This document shows, one piece after another, positions 26,164-36,145 of a stretch of DNA of 64,000 nt (its first letter is position 1; each line of letters starts with the position of its first letter). The notes beneath the pieces were generated by a model. The model was not told where the DNA came from and made no database searches. It saw only the letters and a list, made by a program, of their open reading frames with translations. Both the position numbers and the translations under genes were made by a program. The stretch is from positions 53,522 through 117,521 of the forward strand of contig NZ_OCTU01000006.1 of assembly GCF_900232945.1 (NCBI RefSeq), given 5' to 3'. Source of the DNA: Urinicoccus timonensis. GTDB taxonomy: Bacteria; Bacillota; Clostridia; Tissierellales; Peptoniphilaceae.

Positions 26164-27174
26164 ATGCTAAGAGATCGTCTTGCCTTAGAGGCATTAGAAG
26201 AAGAGATTCTTTGTGACCAAGCAAGTCTTGCAAAAAAAAGTCAAGGTCGTTTAAGGACGGAAGAACCCTGTCATTGGAGGACAGACTTTCAAAGAGATCG
26301 AGACAGAATCCTCCACTCCAAAAGTTTTCGACGCTTGAAACACAAGACTCAAGTTTTTATAGCCCCTGAGCAAGACCATTATAGGACTCGACTGACCCAT
26401 ACCCTAGAGGTATCACAAATTGCCAGAACCATTGCTAGAACCCTAGCCTTAAATGAAGATTTAACGGAAGCTATGGCCCTGGGACACGATTTAGGTCACA
26501 CCCCCTTTGGTCATAGTGGAGAAAAGGTCCTAAATGAAATCCATCCTGGGGGATTTAAGCATAACCAACAAAGCCTAAGAGTTGTAGATTTTCTTGAACA
26601 TAGTGAGAATCGGCAAGGACTGAACCTAACGTTAGAAGTCAGAGATGGTATTGTCAACCATTCGGGGGACCAAGTGGCTAAGACTCCGGAAGGGAAAATT
26701 ATCAAGTTTGCCGATCGGATTGCCTATATTAATCACGATATTGAAGATGCTCTTCGGGCAGGAATTATTGACCAAGACGACTTGCCCAAGTCCAGTCGGA
26801 AGTATCTAGGTGAAACAAAAAGTCAGCGGATTACAAGTCTTATCCAGGGGATTTTGGATTATTTTGATCAAAATGGTCAAGTGGGCATGATAGAAGACAT
26901 CTACCAAGAAATGATGGGCCTTCGAAGTTTTATGTTTAAACGAGTTTATTTGAACCCCAAGGCCAAGGGAGACGAAGATAAGATTAAAAAAGTTATTGGA
27001 GACCTATATAACTATTATATGGAAGAAGACCTCCCCCAAGAGCATATTGCCTTATACAAGGATAGACAAGACTCTCGTGCGGACCAAGTATGTGATTATA
27101 TCGCCGGAATGACGGATCGATTTGCCATGCAATGTTGGACGGAATTATTTATGCCAAAACATTGGAAGGGATAA
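26164..27174 (+). CDS. dgt: dGTPase-like HD-domain triphosphohydrolase
   Basis: This 336-residue HD-superfamily phosphohydrolase is of the deoxyguanosinetriphosphate triphosphohydrolase-like group, which lowers dNTP pools. Metal ligands are visible in HTLEVSQIARTIAR and GHDLGHTPFGHSGE, with a further Asp in FADRIAYINHDIEDA. SFRRLKHKTQVFIAPEQDHYRTRLTH is the family N-terminal signature region (written here as adjoining pieces). It directly precedes dnaG with a 2-bp gap. B. subtilis has yqxD, not dgt, in this slot, so this is a lineage-specific difference. Confidence 0.9.
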   Translation: MLRDRLALEALEEEILCDQASLAKKSQGRLRTEEPCHWRTDFQRDRDRILHSKSFRRLKHKTQVFIAPEQDHYRTRLTHTLEVSQIARTIARTLALNEDLTEAMALGHDLGHTPFGHSGEKVLNEIHPGGFKHNQQSLRVVDFLEHSENRQGLNLTLEVRDGIVNHSGDQVAKTPEGKIIKFADRIAYINHDIEDALRAGIIDQDDLPKSSRKYLGETKSQRITSLIQGILDYFDQNGQVGMIEDIYQEMMGLRSFMFKRVYLNPKAKGDEDKIKKVIGDLYNYYMEEDLPQEHIALYKDRQDSRADQVCDYIAGMTDRFAMQCWTELFMPKHWKG

Positions 27175-27176
27175 AA

Positions 27177-28970
27177 ATGTCTTATCGAATTGATGATGAT
27201 GTATTAAATGAAATAAAGGACCGGGCAAATATTGTTGATTTTATCGGACAGTATGTCCAGTTAAAAAAAACAGGCTCAGGCTATGTAGGCCTGTGCCCTT
27301 TTCATAATGAAAAAACACCTTCTTTTCACGTTCGCGAAAGAGAAGGTTATTATTATTGTTTTGGCTGCCATGCTACAGGGGACATTTTTAGCTTTATGAT
27401 GGAACACAACCATATGAGCTTTGTGGATTCAGTAGAGGAGCTGGCCAAGAGGTATGGAGTCCAGTTAAAAGAAGAGAATAAATTGGACCAAGCCAAGAAA
27501 AAGTACTTAGAAAAGTTATATCAAATCAATCGAGAAGCTGCCTTCTTTTACATGAAAAACTTATCCAGGGAAAAGGGCCCCTTACTTTACTTGGAAAACC
27601 GAGGAGTGGGAAGAGAAATTATCTTAAAGTATGGATTGGGTTACGCTCCCTTGAGAAAAAAAGATTTGTGTGAACATTTACTCTCTTTGGGGTATAAGTT
27701 AAATGAGATTGAAGACTGTAACTTAGTTTTTATCAATCAAACCAGCGGGGAGGCATCTGACCGCTTTAAAAATCGGATCATTTTTCCTATTATCAATTCC
27801 AGGGGCCGGGTCATCGGCTTTGGAGGGAGACAGTTTAACAGTGATTATGGGCCTAAATATTTAAATTCCAGGGATACCCCAATTTTTCACAAGGGGAAAA
27901 ACCTTTATGGTCTAAATATTATCCAACAAAAAAAGAACCGTGACCGGATTATTCTTGTTGAGGGCTACATGGATGTTATTGCCTTGGGAAGCCAAGGGAT
28001 TTATGATGCTGTAGCCAGCCTGGGAACAGCCTTGACCAAAGACCAAGGACAATTGCTAAAAAAATATGGCCAGGAAGTTTTCGTCTGCTATGATGGGGAC
28101 GAAGCCGGAATTCGGGCGACAAAACGAGCAATCAATATCCTTTTTTCGGTGGGGATTAAGGCAAAGGTTATCTGTCTTAAGGATGGAATGGATCCTGATG
28201 ATTTTATCAAGACCTATGGGCCAGATGCCTTTGAATTGGAAGTAAAAAGAGCCAAGGATGCCATTGAATACCTTATTGAGGATTTGAAAAAAAACTTTAC
28301 ATTAGACTCAGCAGAAGGTAAAATAGGTTTTTTAAAAGAGGTTTCTAAACTTTTAAGAGGGATTCAAAGCCCTGTAGAAAGAGATATCTATATTGACCAG
28401 GTTGCCAGAAACTATCAGATCAGTCGCGAAAGCTTAAAGATGGAAATTGAATCTGGTCAGTCCAGGAAGAGTTTTGTAGAAAAAACACCTACAATTCAAA
28501 CCAGACCAGAAGCAGATATTGGCAATAACATCAACCAAAGAAACCTGATGCGGATTCTTTTAATGGATAAGAATCTTTTTGATGACTTTCAAAAAAGAAA
28601 AATATTTTGGAATAATACAGGTTATGAACGGGCCTTTGAAGACCTAAAAGGCTGGGAAAACTTGGAGTTCCCTCTTGACATAGAAGAGGCTGCGAACCGG
28701 TGGGTCGAAAAGAATTATTTATCCAGGGAAGAAGGTTACTTTTTAAAGAATTTGGAAATTAACCCGACCATGAATGACCAAATTGCTGAAGAAGCCCTGC
28801 GTAAATTAAAGATAAACTATTTAAAGAAGAGAAGACAAGAACTAATTCAAGATATTGATGATGCCGAGACTGACAGCAGCCGGGATCTTTCAAACTTAAT
28901 TCAAGAATTTAATGAAATAAATAAGCAGATTTTAGAGGGGGATCGATATGAAAGCAGAACTAACGAATAA
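27177..28970 (+). CDS. dnaG: DNA primase
   Basis: DnaG makes the RNA primers for chromosomal replication. The 597-residue protein has an N-terminal zinc ribbon (CPFH ... CFGC, residues about 39-64) and the RNA polymerase core with [10 protein letters not shown]. The TOPRIM motifs are EGYMDVIAL and CYDGDEAG, and a C-terminal helicase-interaction region follows. The ATG at 27177 is selected over upstream in-frame codons because it gives the usual N-terminus ([21 protein letters not shown]) and GGAAGGG lies just before it. It overlaps sigA by 23 bp: the classic macromolecular-synthesis operon. Confidence 0.97.
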   Translation: MSYRIDDDVLNEIKDRANIVDFIGQYVQLKKTGSGYVGLCPFHNEKTPSFHVREREGYYYCFGCHATGDIFSFMMEHNHMSFVDSVEELAKRYGVQLKEENKLDQAKKKYLEKLYQINREAAFFYMKNLSREKGPLLYLENRGVGREIILKYGLGYAPLRKKDLCEHLLSLGYKLNEIEDCNLVFINQTSGEASDRFKNRIIFPIINSRGRVIGFGGRQFNSDYGPKYLNSRDTPIFHKGKNLYGLNIIQQKKNRDRIILVEGYMDVIALGSQGIYDAVASLGTALTKDQGQLLKKYGQEVFVCYDGDEAGIRATKRAINILFSVGIKAKVICLKDGMDPDDFIKTYGPDAFELEVKRAKDAIEYLIEDLKKNFTLDSAEGKIGFLKEVSKLLRGIQSPVERDIYIDQVARNYQISRESLKMEIESGQSRKSFVEKTPTIQTRPEADIGNNINQRNLMRILLMDKNLFDDFQKRKIFWNNTGYERAFEDLKGWENLEFPLDIEEAANRWVEKNYLSREEGYFLKNLEINPTMNDQIAEEALRKLKINYLKKRRQELIQDIDDAETDSSRDLSNLIQEFNEINKQILEGDRYESRTNE

Positions 28971-30048
28971 ACCCGAAAACTCAAGAGGGATCATTATCGA
29001 CCAGTTAATGAAAAAAGGTAAGAAAGATGGAAAGTTAAGCTATGAAACCATTGCCCAAGCTCTTGACCAATGTGAAGAACTAGATAGCGATGAAATAGAT
29101 GACCTCTATCAAAACTTTGAAGACCAGGGAATTGACTTAATTGGTGATGAAGACAAGGAAGAAAAAACAGGTGAAGACAAAAAAGATAAGGAAGATGACT
29201 TGTCTGTTCCTAAGGGAGTTAGTGTAGACGATCCTGTTCGTATGTATTTAAAGGAGATTGGAAAAATTTCTCTTTTAACCGCTGATGAAGAAGTGGCTAT
29301 TGCCAAGAGAATGGAAAATGGCGATGAACTGGCCAAGCAAGAATTAGCTGAAGCAAATCTTCGTTTGGTTGTCAGCATTGCCAAGCGTTATGTAGGCCGG
29401 GGGATGAGTTTTCTTGATTTGATTCAAGAAGGAAACCTGGGCCTTATGAAGGCTGTTGAAAAATTTGACTATACCAAGGGCTTTAAATTTTCAACCTATG
29501 CCACTTGGTGGATTCGTCAAGCCATTACAAGGGCTATTGCGGACCAAGCTAGGACAATCCGGATTCCTGTCCATATGGTAGAAACCATCAACAAGCTTGT
29601 TCGTGTCCAAAGACAATTGGTTCAAGACTTGGGGCGAGATCCCTCTCCGGAAGAAATTGCCCAAGAAATGAATTTAGATGTGGAAAAGGTTCGGGAAATC
29701 CAAAAAATTGCCCAAGAACCTGTCAGTCTTGAAACTCCAATTGGGGAAGAGGAAGATTCCCACCTAGGAGATTTTATTCCAGATGATGAAGTTCTCTCCC
29801 CTGTAGATGCCGCTACGTTTACCCTCTTAAAAGAACAGTTAGATACGGTCTTAACCACCCTAACAGAAAGGGAAAAGAAGGTCTTAACCCTACGCTTTGG
29901 TCTGGAAGATGGTCGGGCAAGAACCCTGGAAGAAGTGGGTAAGGAATTTGATGTAACCCGAGAAAGGATTCGACAAATTGAAGCCAAGGCCTTGAGAAAG
30001 TTGAGACATCCAAGTCGGAGCAAAAAATTAAAGGACTACTTGGAATAA
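28948..30048 (+). CDS. sigA: Housekeeping RNA polymerase sigma factor (SigA/RpoD)
   Basis: The primary sigma factor, 366 residues. It has a short region 1.1 (about 15-65), an acidic linker, region 1.2 ([22 protein letters not shown]) and region 2 with the conserved [18 protein letters not shown] and [19 protein letters not shown]. Region 3 is next, and region 4 carries the -35-recognition helix [19 protein letters not shown]. The length is close to Bacillus SigA. Promoters found in this window (TTGACA/TATAAT with 17-bp spacing) agree with the specificity such a factor would have. The stop codon shares one base with the trmK start. Confidence 0.98.
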   Translation: MKAELTNKPENSRGIIIDQLMKKGKKDGKLSYETIAQALDQCEELDSDEIDDLYQNFEDQGIDLIGDEDKEEKTGEDKKDKEDDLSVPKGVSVDDPVRMYLKEIGKISLLTADEEVAIAKRMENGDELAKQELAEANLRLVVSIAKRYVGRGMSFLDLIQEGNLGLMKAVEKFDYTKGFKFSTYATWWIRQAITRAIADQARTIRIPVHMVETINKLVRVQRQLVQDLGRDPSPEEIAQEMNLDVEKVREIQKIAQEPVSLETPIGEEEDSHLGDFIPDDEVLSPVDAATFTLLKEQLDTVLTTLTEREKKVLTLRFGLEDGRARTLEEVGKEFDVTRERIRQIEAKALRKLRHPSRSKKLKDYLE

Positions 30049-30725
30049 TGGAGAGACTAGAAAAAATCCTATCCTTATCGGATCCAGTTGACACAATGGC
30101 AGATATTGGCACGGACCATGGGTTCGTGCCTTATACTTTTCTGAAAGAAAAAAAGGCAAAGTTTGCCATTGCTACAGATATTTCTGCCCCTTCTTTGGAA
30201 AAGGCCAAGGCCCTTTGTAGCTCCTGGGGGAGCAAAAAAGTTCAATGTCGTTTGGGTGATGGCCTAGCCCCCTTAAATCCAGGAGAGTGCCAGGCCATTG
30301 TCATAGCAGGCATGGGAGGAAACTTGATTTACACCATCCTCCAGGAGGGACTGGAGATTGCAAAATCCTGTCAATACTTAATTCTTCAGCCCATGCAGGC
30401 TGTTGACTTTTTAAGAGAAAATTTGCAGGGATTAGGCTTTTATATCGAAAAGGAAGATATGGCCTATGAACGAGGAAAGTATTATCATATTTTTAAAGTC
30501 TTTTATAATCCTGATTTATGTGAGGAAAATCAAGATCCCTATAGGGCCTTTTTAGAAGAAAAGAGTCCTATAAAAAAAGCTTGGCTGGCTCATGAAATGA
30601 AGCGTCTAGAAAATCTATCGAGCCATATAAAAAAGGCTCAAGATTCCTCGAGGCAAGAGGAAAAGTTAGCAGAAGTGGAAAAGAAAGTATTGAAATTAAG
30701 GGAGTGGTTGGATGAGTTTTGTTAA
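30048..30725 (+). CDS. trmK: tRNA (adenine22-N1)-methyltransferase TrmK
   Basis: TrmK is a SAM-dependent enzyme that methylates N1 of A22 in certain tRNAs; it is common in Firmicutes and absent from most other bacteria. The 225-residue protein has the SAM site MADIGTDHGFVPYTFL, RLGDGLAPL and VIAGMGGNLIYTIL, matching YqfN, then a C-terminal coiled-coil extension. It starts at the ATG overlapping the sigA stop, and its end overlaps the next gene by 14 bp. Order sigA-trmK-nif3 is as in Bacillus. Confidence 0.93.
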   Translation: MERLEKILSLSDPVDTMADIGTDHGFVPYTFLKEKKAKFAIATDISAPSLEKAKALCSSWGSKKVQCRLGDGLAPLNPGECQAIVIAGMGGNLIYTILQEGLEIAKSCQYLILQPMQAVDFLRENLQGLGFYIEKEDMAYERGKYYHIFKVFYNPDLCEENQDPYRAFLEEKSPIKKAWLAHEMKRLENLSSHIKKAQDSSRQEEKLAEVEKKVLKLREWLDEFC

Positions 30726-31506
30726 AGAGGTCTACCAAGTTCTATGTGAATTTGCTCCGGAAAATTTGGCAGAGGATTGGGATCCAATAGGACCCCAGAT
30801 CTATTTTCCTCAAGAAAAAGTTCGGGGAATTTTATTTTGCCTAGATGTAACAGATAAGGTCTTAGAAGAAGCTATAAATCAGAACTGTAATGTGATTGTT
30901 TCTCACCATCCTATGTTCTTTAAGGGTCTACAAAGAATTGATATTGAGGACTATAAGTCCAATTTAATTTACCAAGCTCTAAAAGAAAAAATATCGATTT
31001 TATCGGCCCATACAAACCTAGATCGAACAGAGAATGGAGTGAATGATGCCCTAGCTGAAAAGTTAGGTCTCAAAGACCTGGAACCTCTTTACCTGGATGA
31101 CCAAGGAAGAAATTTAGGTTATTTGGCTAAAGGACAATTTAAGACCATGGAGGATCTTTTAGCTAGCTTGGAAGACCTGGTCCAATACCGAGATCCTATT
31201 ATCTATGGAAGGCTTCCTCAATCCTTGGAAAAAATTGCCATCCTGGGAGGTAGTGGGGCAGAATTTTTAGATACGGCCATCCAAGCAGGCGCCGACCTTT
31301 TAATTACCGGAGATGTCAAATACCATGATGGACAAGATGCCTATGAAAAGAATTTTTGCCTAATTGATATTGGACACTATGACAGCGAAAAGTATGTCTT
31401 GGAAAAGTTACAGGACCTATTTAAGGAGAAAAGAACAGTCCTTTATGAGTCTTGCGATTTTATTATTCAAAAGTGTTTTCTTGACAGGAAAACTTCCCGT
31501 TGTTAG
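30712..31506 (+). CDS. Nif3-like dinuclear metal center protein
   Basis: A 264-residue protein of the NIF3/YqfO family, often annotated GTP cyclohydrolase 1 type 2. Metal-binding residues are in SHHPMFFKGL, SAHTNLD and the C-terminal DIGHYDSE. The enzyme lacks the ~100-residue PII-like insertion found in Bacillus YqfO, so it is the short form. Activity is not certain for this family. The promoter of the downstream purE gene begins within the last codons. Confidence 0.9.
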   Translation: MSFVKEVYQVLCEFAPENLAEDWDPIGPQIYFPQEKVRGILFCLDVTDKVLEEAINQNCNVIVSHHPMFFKGLQRIDIEDYKSNLIYQALKEKISILSAHTNLDRTENGVNDALAEKLGLKDLEPLYLDDQGRNLGYLAKGQFKTMEDLLASLEDLVQYRDPIIYGRLPQSLEKIAILGGSGAEFLDTAIQAGADLLITGDVKYHDGQDAYEKNFCLIDIGHYDSEKYVLEKLQDLFKEKRTVLYESCDFIIQKCFLDRKTSRC

Positions 31507-31509
31507 TAT
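31481..31509 (+). promoter_or_regulatory. SigA promoter of purE-fhs, -35 inside the nif3 gene
   Basis: TTGACA (31481-31486), 17-bp spacer, TAGTAT (31504-31509). It is placed 44 bp before the purE start. There is no terminator between nif3 and purE, so read-through from the upstream operon is also possible. Confidence 0.78.
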
Positions 31510-31552
31510 AGTAAATAGATAAAAACAAAAAATTGAATCAGGAGGTAAAGAG

Positions 31553-32023
31553 ATGAAAGTAGCAATTATAATGGGTAGTATTTCAGATCGTAAAATTGCT
31601 GAAGGGGTGCAAAAGATGCTGGATAAGTTTGGTGTGGACTATGACACTAAAGTTATTTCAGCCCATAGAACTCCTTATGCAGCCAGTGAGTTTGCATCAA
31701 AAGCTGAAGAAGGAGGCTATGGTGTTATTATAGGAATTGCCGGAAAAGCTGCTCACTTGTCAGGAGTCTTAGCTGCTTATACAACTTTACCAGTTATTGG
31801 GGTACCTGTTTCAAGCTCAGTGGAAGGTCTAGATGCTCTTTTAGCTACAGTACAAATGCCAACAGGGGTTCCCGTAGCAACAGTCGCTATTAATGGTGGC
31901 AAGAATGCAGGAATTTTAGCTACAGAGATTTTAGCGGTGGCTGACAAGAGCCTAAGAGAAAAATTAAAGGCCTATAAGGAAGAATTAGCAGCTGAAGTTG
32001 ACGAAATGAATAAAGAATTATAA
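31553..32023 (+). CDS. purE: N5-carboxyaminoimidazole ribonucleotide mutase PurE
   Basis: PurE makes 4-carboxy-5-aminoimidazole ribonucleotide in de novo purine synthesis. The 156-residue protein has MGSISDRKIA, VISAHRTPY, GIAGKAAHLSGVLAA and LLATVQMPTGVPVATVAING. These match the class I (mutase) layout more than the class II (direct carboxylase) one, but the GKAAHL segment differs from the classical GGAAHLPGM, so the class should be confirmed. No purK or other pur genes are adjacent; it is paired with formate-tetrahydrofolate ligase, a supplier of formyl-THF for the same pathway. A CAGGAGG site precedes the ATG. Confidence 0.93.
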   Translation: MKVAIIMGSISDRKIAEGVQKMLDKFGVDYDTKVISAHRTPYAASEFASKAEEGGYGVIIGIAGKAAHLSGVLAAYTTLPVIGVPVSSSVEGLDALLATVQMPTGVPVATVAINGGKNAGILATEILAVADKSLREKLKAYKEELAAEVDEMNKEL

Positions 32024-32050
32024 TTTATTTTCCAAAAAGGGGGGAAGTCA

Positions 32051-33718
32051 TTGAAAACCGACGTTGAAATCGCAAGAGAAGCTCAACTAGAAAATATTGA
32101 AGATATTGCTAAGGGACTAGGCTTAACAAGAGATTCTTTAATTGAATACGGCAAGCATATGGCCAAGATATCCAAAGAAACTTTAGACCAATGCCAAGAA
32201 AAAGAGGATGGAAAACTGGTCCTTGTAACGGCCATTAACCCAACTCCAGCTGGAGAAGGAAAAACAACTACAAATATTGGTCTTGCCATGGCCCTTTCTC
32301 AAAGAGGGAAGAAAGCCATCACAGCCTTAAGAGAACCCAGCTTGGGACCAGTTTTTGGCATCAAGGGAGGAGCCTGTGGTGGGGGCTATGCTCAAGTTTT
32401 ACCCATGGAAAACATCAACCTCCACTTCACTGGAGACTTCCATGCCATCACCAGTGCCCACAACTTAATTTCCGCAAGTATTGATAACCATATCCACCAA
32501 GGCAATGCTCTAAATATTGACTTGAGAAAAATTATTTGGAAAAGAGTCATGGATATGAATGACCGGGCCTTAAGACAAATTGTTGTAGGTCTTGGATCAG
32601 AAAAAAATGGCTTCCCAAGAGAAGACGGCTTTGATATTACCGTTGCATCTGAAATTATGGCCATCTTGTGCCTATCCCATGATTTAATGGACTTTAAGGA
32701 AAAAGTGGCTAAAATTACAGTGGCCTATACAGTGGATGACCAACCGGTTACTGTTGCGGACTTAAAAGTCCAAGGTGCAGTGGCTATGTTGATGAAGGAT
32801 GCCCTTTTGCCTAACCTGGTTCAAACTATTGAAAATACACCAGCCATTATTCATGGAGGCCCCTTTGCCAATATAGCCCATGGTTGCAACTCTTTAATTG
32901 CAACAAAAACAGCCTTAAAACTGGCAGACATTACTGTTACAGAGGCAGGTTTTGGTGCAGACCTAGGTGCTGAAAAGTTTCTAGATATCAAATGTCCTGT
33001 TGGAGGCTTAAAACCTGATTGTGTAGTTCTTGTAGCTACAATTCGAGCTTTAAAATACAATGGAGGTTTAGCAAAATCTGACTTAGGCCAAGAAAACATC
33101 CAAGCCTTAAAAGATGGGGTCGTTAATTTAAAACGGCACATAAGCAATTTAAAGAAATATCAACTTCCCTTGGTTGTTTGTATTAATACCTTCCCAACAG
33201 ATACAGAAAAAGAATTAGAAACTTTGGAAAATATATTGAAAGAAGAAGGCGTTGCCTACGCTAGGTCTACTTGCTTTGCCCAAGGAGGCCAAGGAGCCTT
33301 AGACTTGGCAGACAGAGTCTTGGAAGCCCTGGATAAGGAGTCAAACTTTCAACCCCTTTTAAGGGAAGACATGGACCTGGAAGAAAAACTACTTTGCCTA
33401 GCAAGAGAAATTTATGGGGCCAAGGATGTAATTTACTCAGACCAGGCTAAAAGACAAATGGAAAGAATCCGCAAGGAAGGTCTGGACCATCTACCAGTTT
33501 GTGTGGCAAAGACCCAATATTCTTTCTCTGATGACCCTAACAAATTAGGAGCTCCAACAGATTTTAACCTAACTGTTCGTGAACTCATTGCTGAAACCGG
33601 GGCCAACTTTATTGTGGCAAAAACTGGAGATATTATGACCATGCCCGGTTTATCCAAGGATCCAGCAGCCAACCATATGGATATAGATAAAAATGGAACA
33701 ATTACAGGACTATTTTAA
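32051..33718 (+). CDS. fhs: Formate-tetrahydrofolate ligase
   Basis: Also called formyltetrahydrofolate synthetase. It joins formate to tetrahydrofolate with ATP, feeding purine synthesis and one-carbon metabolism. The 555-residue protein has the P-loop [19 protein letters not shown] (about 65-83), [21 protein letters not shown] pieces, and [12 protein letters not shown], all hallmarks. The start is TTG, preceded by an AGGGGGGAAG site. It is common in anaerobes. It shares a transcript with purE (27-bp gap) and is followed by a TrpR-like regulator gene 9 bp later. Confidence 0.98.
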   Translation: MKTDVEIAREAQLENIEDIAKGLGLTRDSLIEYGKHMAKISKETLDQCQEKEDGKLVLVTAINPTPAGEGKTTTNIGLAMALSQRGKKAITALREPSLGPVFGIKGGACGGGYAQVLPMENINLHFTGDFHAITSAHNLISASIDNHIHQGNALNIDLRKIIWKRVMDMNDRALRQIVVGLGSEKNGFPREDGFDITVASEIMAILCLSHDLMDFKEKVAKITVAYTVDDQPVTVADLKVQGAVAMLMKDALLPNLVQTIENTPAIIHGGPFANIAHGCNSLIATKTALKLADITVTEAGFGADLGAEKFLDIKCPVGGLKPDCVVLVATIRALKYNGGLAKSDLGQENIQALKDGVVNLKRHISNLKKYQLPLVVCINTFPTDTEKELETLENILKEEGVAYARSTCFAQGGQGALDLADRVLEALDKESNFQPLLREDMDLEEKLLCLAREIYGAKDVIYSDQAKRQMERIRKEGLDHLPVCVAKTQYSFSDDPNKLGAPTDFNLTVRELIAETGANFIVAKTGDIMTMPGLSKDPAANHMDIDKNGTITGLF

Positions 33719-33727
33719 GGAGTGAAT

Positions 33728-34027
33728 ATGGCATATCAATCAAAAATAAAATCGGAAAATACAGATGCTCTTTTTGATGCAATTCTAAGTTTAAAAAATA
33801 AGGAAGAATGCTATCGGTTTTTTGAAGACATCTGCACAGTAAAGGAACTACAATCCATAGCCCAAAGGTTAGAGGTTGTAAAACTCTTGGTATCTAAAAA
33901 AACCTACCATGACATCGAACAGGAAACAGGTGCTAGCACAGCGACCATTAGTCGGATTAACCGTGCCTTAAATTATGGGGCAGATGGATATAAGCTAGTT
34001 TTAGAAAGATTGGACTATATAAAATAA
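33728..34027 (+). CDS. TrpR-like YerC/YecD family regulator
   Basis: This 99-residue protein has the TrpR-superfamily helix-turn-helix of the YerC group (CTVKELQSIAQRLEVVKLL, then TYHDIEQETGASTATISRINRAL). It is a probable small DNA-binding regulator, but the ligand and targets of this family are unknown. The ATG at 33728 is chosen because AGGAGTGA ends a few bases before it. It lies at the end of the purE-fhs unit and may regulate it, an inference from position alone. A strong terminator follows. Confidence 0.85.
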   Translation: MAYQSKIKSENTDALFDAILSLKNKEECYRFFEDICTVKELQSIAQRLEVVKLLVSKKTYHDIEQETGASTATISRINRALNYGADGYKLVLERLDYIK

Positions 34028-34032
34028 AAGAG

Positions 34033-34081
34033 TAGTTAAAAATATCCCCGAATCCTTAGGATTCGGGGATATTTTTAACTA
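34033..34081. terminator. Long bidirectional terminator between the yerC-like gene and rqcH
   Basis: A perfect inverted repeat of 23 bp (arms 34033-34055 and 34059-34081, loop TTA) carries a CCCCGAATCC/GGATTCGGGG core and A/T-rich outer parts. It serves both convergent genes. Confidence 0.95.
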
Positions 34082-34112
34082 TGGATTAAGATTTGAATAA
34101 AAAGCTAGAGTC

Positions 34113-35870
34113 TTAACTTTGTCGAGTCAAAGACTTAGGAATATTTTGTCCTGAGACGTGGACTGTTTTAAAGTTTGTATAATGGACTAGGCCCAGCTTA
34201 TTTGAGGGATGTCTTTTGATATATTTCTTTAGGGTATAGTCAACATCTACGTGCTTAGACCCTCTAAGCTTACTAAAATAGGCAGCTAGTCCGGCGGCAG
34301 CCAGCATGTCTTCATTTTTAAACTCTTGTCCATTGGACTTTAAAAGAACATGAGAGCCGGGATTATTCCGAATATGGAACCATAAGTCATCCTTGTTGGC
34401 AATCTTAAAGGTAATTTCATCATTTTGGCGGTTATTTTTTCCTACATAAATCAGGGCTGTTTTACTTTGAAAAACCATGGGATTAGAGGACTTATTTTTA
34501 TTCTTTTTATTTTTTCGAGATTTTTGTCCTGAAATTAATCGGTAGGAATCCTTGATTTCGTCCAGGTCTCTAGGATTTTCGGCCCAATCAATTTGTAGGG
34601 AAATTTCCTCATAGGCTTGAATTTTTTCTAAAGTTTCCTGGATTTGATCCTTTAAAATACTGGCAGCATGCTTTAATTTTTGGTAGCGTTTATACATTTT
34701 GTTGGCATTTTGTGCAGGGGACAATTTAATGTCCAAAGGAATCTTGATGGTTTTAAGGTCTGGGTCATAAAAGTTTTCAGTCAAGAGTTCTTTTTGACCG
34801 GCTTCAATGGCATGAAGGTTGGCAGAAATTAAGTCTCCATAGACCTTATATTTTTCTCGATTTTGGGCAGCATCTAACTCATTCCTAAGCTTACCCAATT
34901 TTGAATAGTCCCGGTTGAGTTGAATCTTTAAATTTTTTCTTAGATCAGCTGACTTTTGTTGAATCAGGTCTTTTTCAGCTCTTTGGGTATAGACATTTTC
35001 CAAAAGTTCTGAAGGCGAGTCATAAACTTGACTTCCAGGACCATACATGGTTAAGGGAAGGTTGGAAAAATCAAGAATTTTTTCGTCTTCCAGGTCTTCA
35101 TAGATAGCAAAGAGATAGTTTTTCTTCTTTACTTCTTGGAAAAAATCGTAGGCTAGCTTTAGAAGCTTTTCTTGGTCTTCTGAATCTAGGGCTGATTTAG
35201 GTAAGGCTTCATCAAGACCTGCTCGGAAGTTAATCTCCCGAGTCAGGGTTTTTGAAATTCCCATATAGTTTGTAATTAAAAATTGTTGAAAAGTCTTATT
35301 TTCTGGAGATTCCAAGTAGGCCTTGGCAAAGTCCTGGCAACTTTCGTCCAGGATGGATTTTTTTTGGTTGATGACATCAGACGAATAGATTTTTCCAGGC
35401 AAGACTTCTCGGACAGAACTCATGCTGGACCCTACCTTGGTAAGGCAATCAATAATTTGGCGACTGTCTGTGTCAATTAGGATAATATTGGAATATTTTC
35501 CCATAATTTCAACGATTAAGGATAGTTTTACGCTATCTCCTAATTCGTTATAGCCTTCAAAGACAAATTCAGCAATCCGGTCTTGGCCAATTTGCTTGAC
35601 CTGGATGAGTTTGGATCCTTGGAGGTGCTTTCTCAAGACCATACAAAAGAGAGGGGGCTGCATGGGATTTTCCAGTTTATTTTTTGTTAAATACATTCTA
35701 GGGTGGTTTGAAGACACACTAATCAAGAGAGTTTCGTTAACTTGAGTCTTACGAAAGCTCATAAAAAGTTCATGGTGGGTTGGTAGGTGAATCTTATCTA
35801 CTCGGCTAGAAAGTAAGTGTTTATTTAATTCTTCAACGACGCTTTTGAGCATCATTCCATCATATGACAT
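34113..35870 (-). CDS. rqcH: Ribosome quality control protein RqcH (NFACT family, FbpA/Rqc2 homologue)
   Basis: RqcH binds obstructed 50S subunits and recruits tRNA-Ala to add C-terminal alanine tails that mark nascent chains for degradation. The 585-residue protein has an NFACT-N domain (MSYDGMMLKSVVEELNKHL, then RVDKIHLPTHHELF), and helix-hairpin and coiled-coil regions in the middle (about 290-430). The C-terminal NFACT-R domain carries DDLWFHIRNNPGSHVLLKS and KHVDVDYTLKKYIKRHPSNK pieces. It was earlier called fibronectin-binding protein. An AAGGAGG site lies before the ATG. It is the only large - strand gene in the window and has its own promoter facing gmk. Confidence 0.95.
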   Translation of the reverse strand: MSYDGMMLKSVVEELNKHLLSSRVDKIHLPTHHELFMSFRKTQVNETLLISVSSNHPRMYLTKNKLENPMQPPLFCMVLRKHLQGSKLIQVKQIGQDRIAEFVFEGYNELGDSVKLSLIVEIMGKYSNIILIDTDSRQIIDCLTKVGSSMSSVREVLPGKIYSSDVINQKKSILDESCQDFAKAYLESPENKTFQQFLITNYMGISKTLTREINFRAGLDEALPKSALDSEDQEKLLKLAYDFFQEVKKKNYLFAIYEDLEDEKILDFSNLPLTMYGPGSQVYDSPSELLENVYTQRAEKDLIQQKSADLRKNLKIQLNRDYSKLGKLRNELDAAQNREKYKVYGDLISANLHAIEAGQKELLTENFYDPDLKTIKIPLDIKLSPAQNANKMYKRYQKLKHAASILKDQIQETLEKIQAYEEISLQIDWAENPRDLDEIKDSYRLISGQKSRKNKKNKNKSSNPMVFQSKTALIYVGKNNRQNDEITFKIANKDDLWFHIRNNPGSHVLLKSNGQEFKNEDMLAAAGLAAYFSKLRGSKHVDVDYTLKKYIKRHPSNKLGLVHYTNFKTVHVSGQNIPKSLTRQS

Positions 35871-35889
35871 AGTAATTCCTCCTTTGCAT

Positions 35890-35898
35890 ATTATAACA
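35890..35898 (-). promoter_or_regulatory. Extended -10 promoter of rqcH
   Basis: On the - strand, TGTTATAAT gives a -10 TATAAT at 35890-35895 with a TGn extension, 19 bp before the rqcH start. A -35 match is poor. Its short distance implies a very short leader. Confidence 0.5.
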
Positions 35899-36017
35899 TA
35901 GCTGGCAGGCGAAGAAAATTTTCCTGGAAGAAGACTTAAATTTATAGAAAGGAGACAGGAAAAGAGGCAAGGATTTGAAAGAATTTCGTCTAATTTCCAC
36001 TATTTATTCGTCTTCCG

Positions 36018-36026
36018 TGTTATAAT
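36018..36026 (+). promoter_or_regulatory. Extended -10 promoter of the gmk superoperon
   Basis: TGTTATAAT provides TATAAT at 36021-36026 with a TGn extension; the -35 is weak. The predicted start, near 36033, leaves a leader of about 110 nt before gmk. The 275-bp gap 35871-36145 between divergent rqcH and gmk holds this promoter, the rqcH promoter and the gmk leader, and no gene that I can support. Confidence 0.6.
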
Positions 36027-36109
36027 GAAAAGAAAGTATTGTGGAGATAGAGGGCGTGTCTTTCAAAGGAAGGCAAAATATGCACTTATTTGGAGGCAGC
36101 CTGTCGAAA

Positions 36110-36144
36110 ATACACAGAATTTGATAAGGATGGTGGAGGACAGG
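36110..36144 (+). promoter_or_regulatory. Possible leader hairpin around the gmk ribosome binding site
   Basis: CCTGTC (36110-36115) can pair with GACAGG (36139-36144), which lies between the GGTGGAGG binding site and the gmk start. The binding site would be in the loop and edge of this 6-bp stem. This could slow initiation, but the stem is short and the loop long, so it may be chance. Confidence 0.25.
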
Positions 36145-36145
36145 A

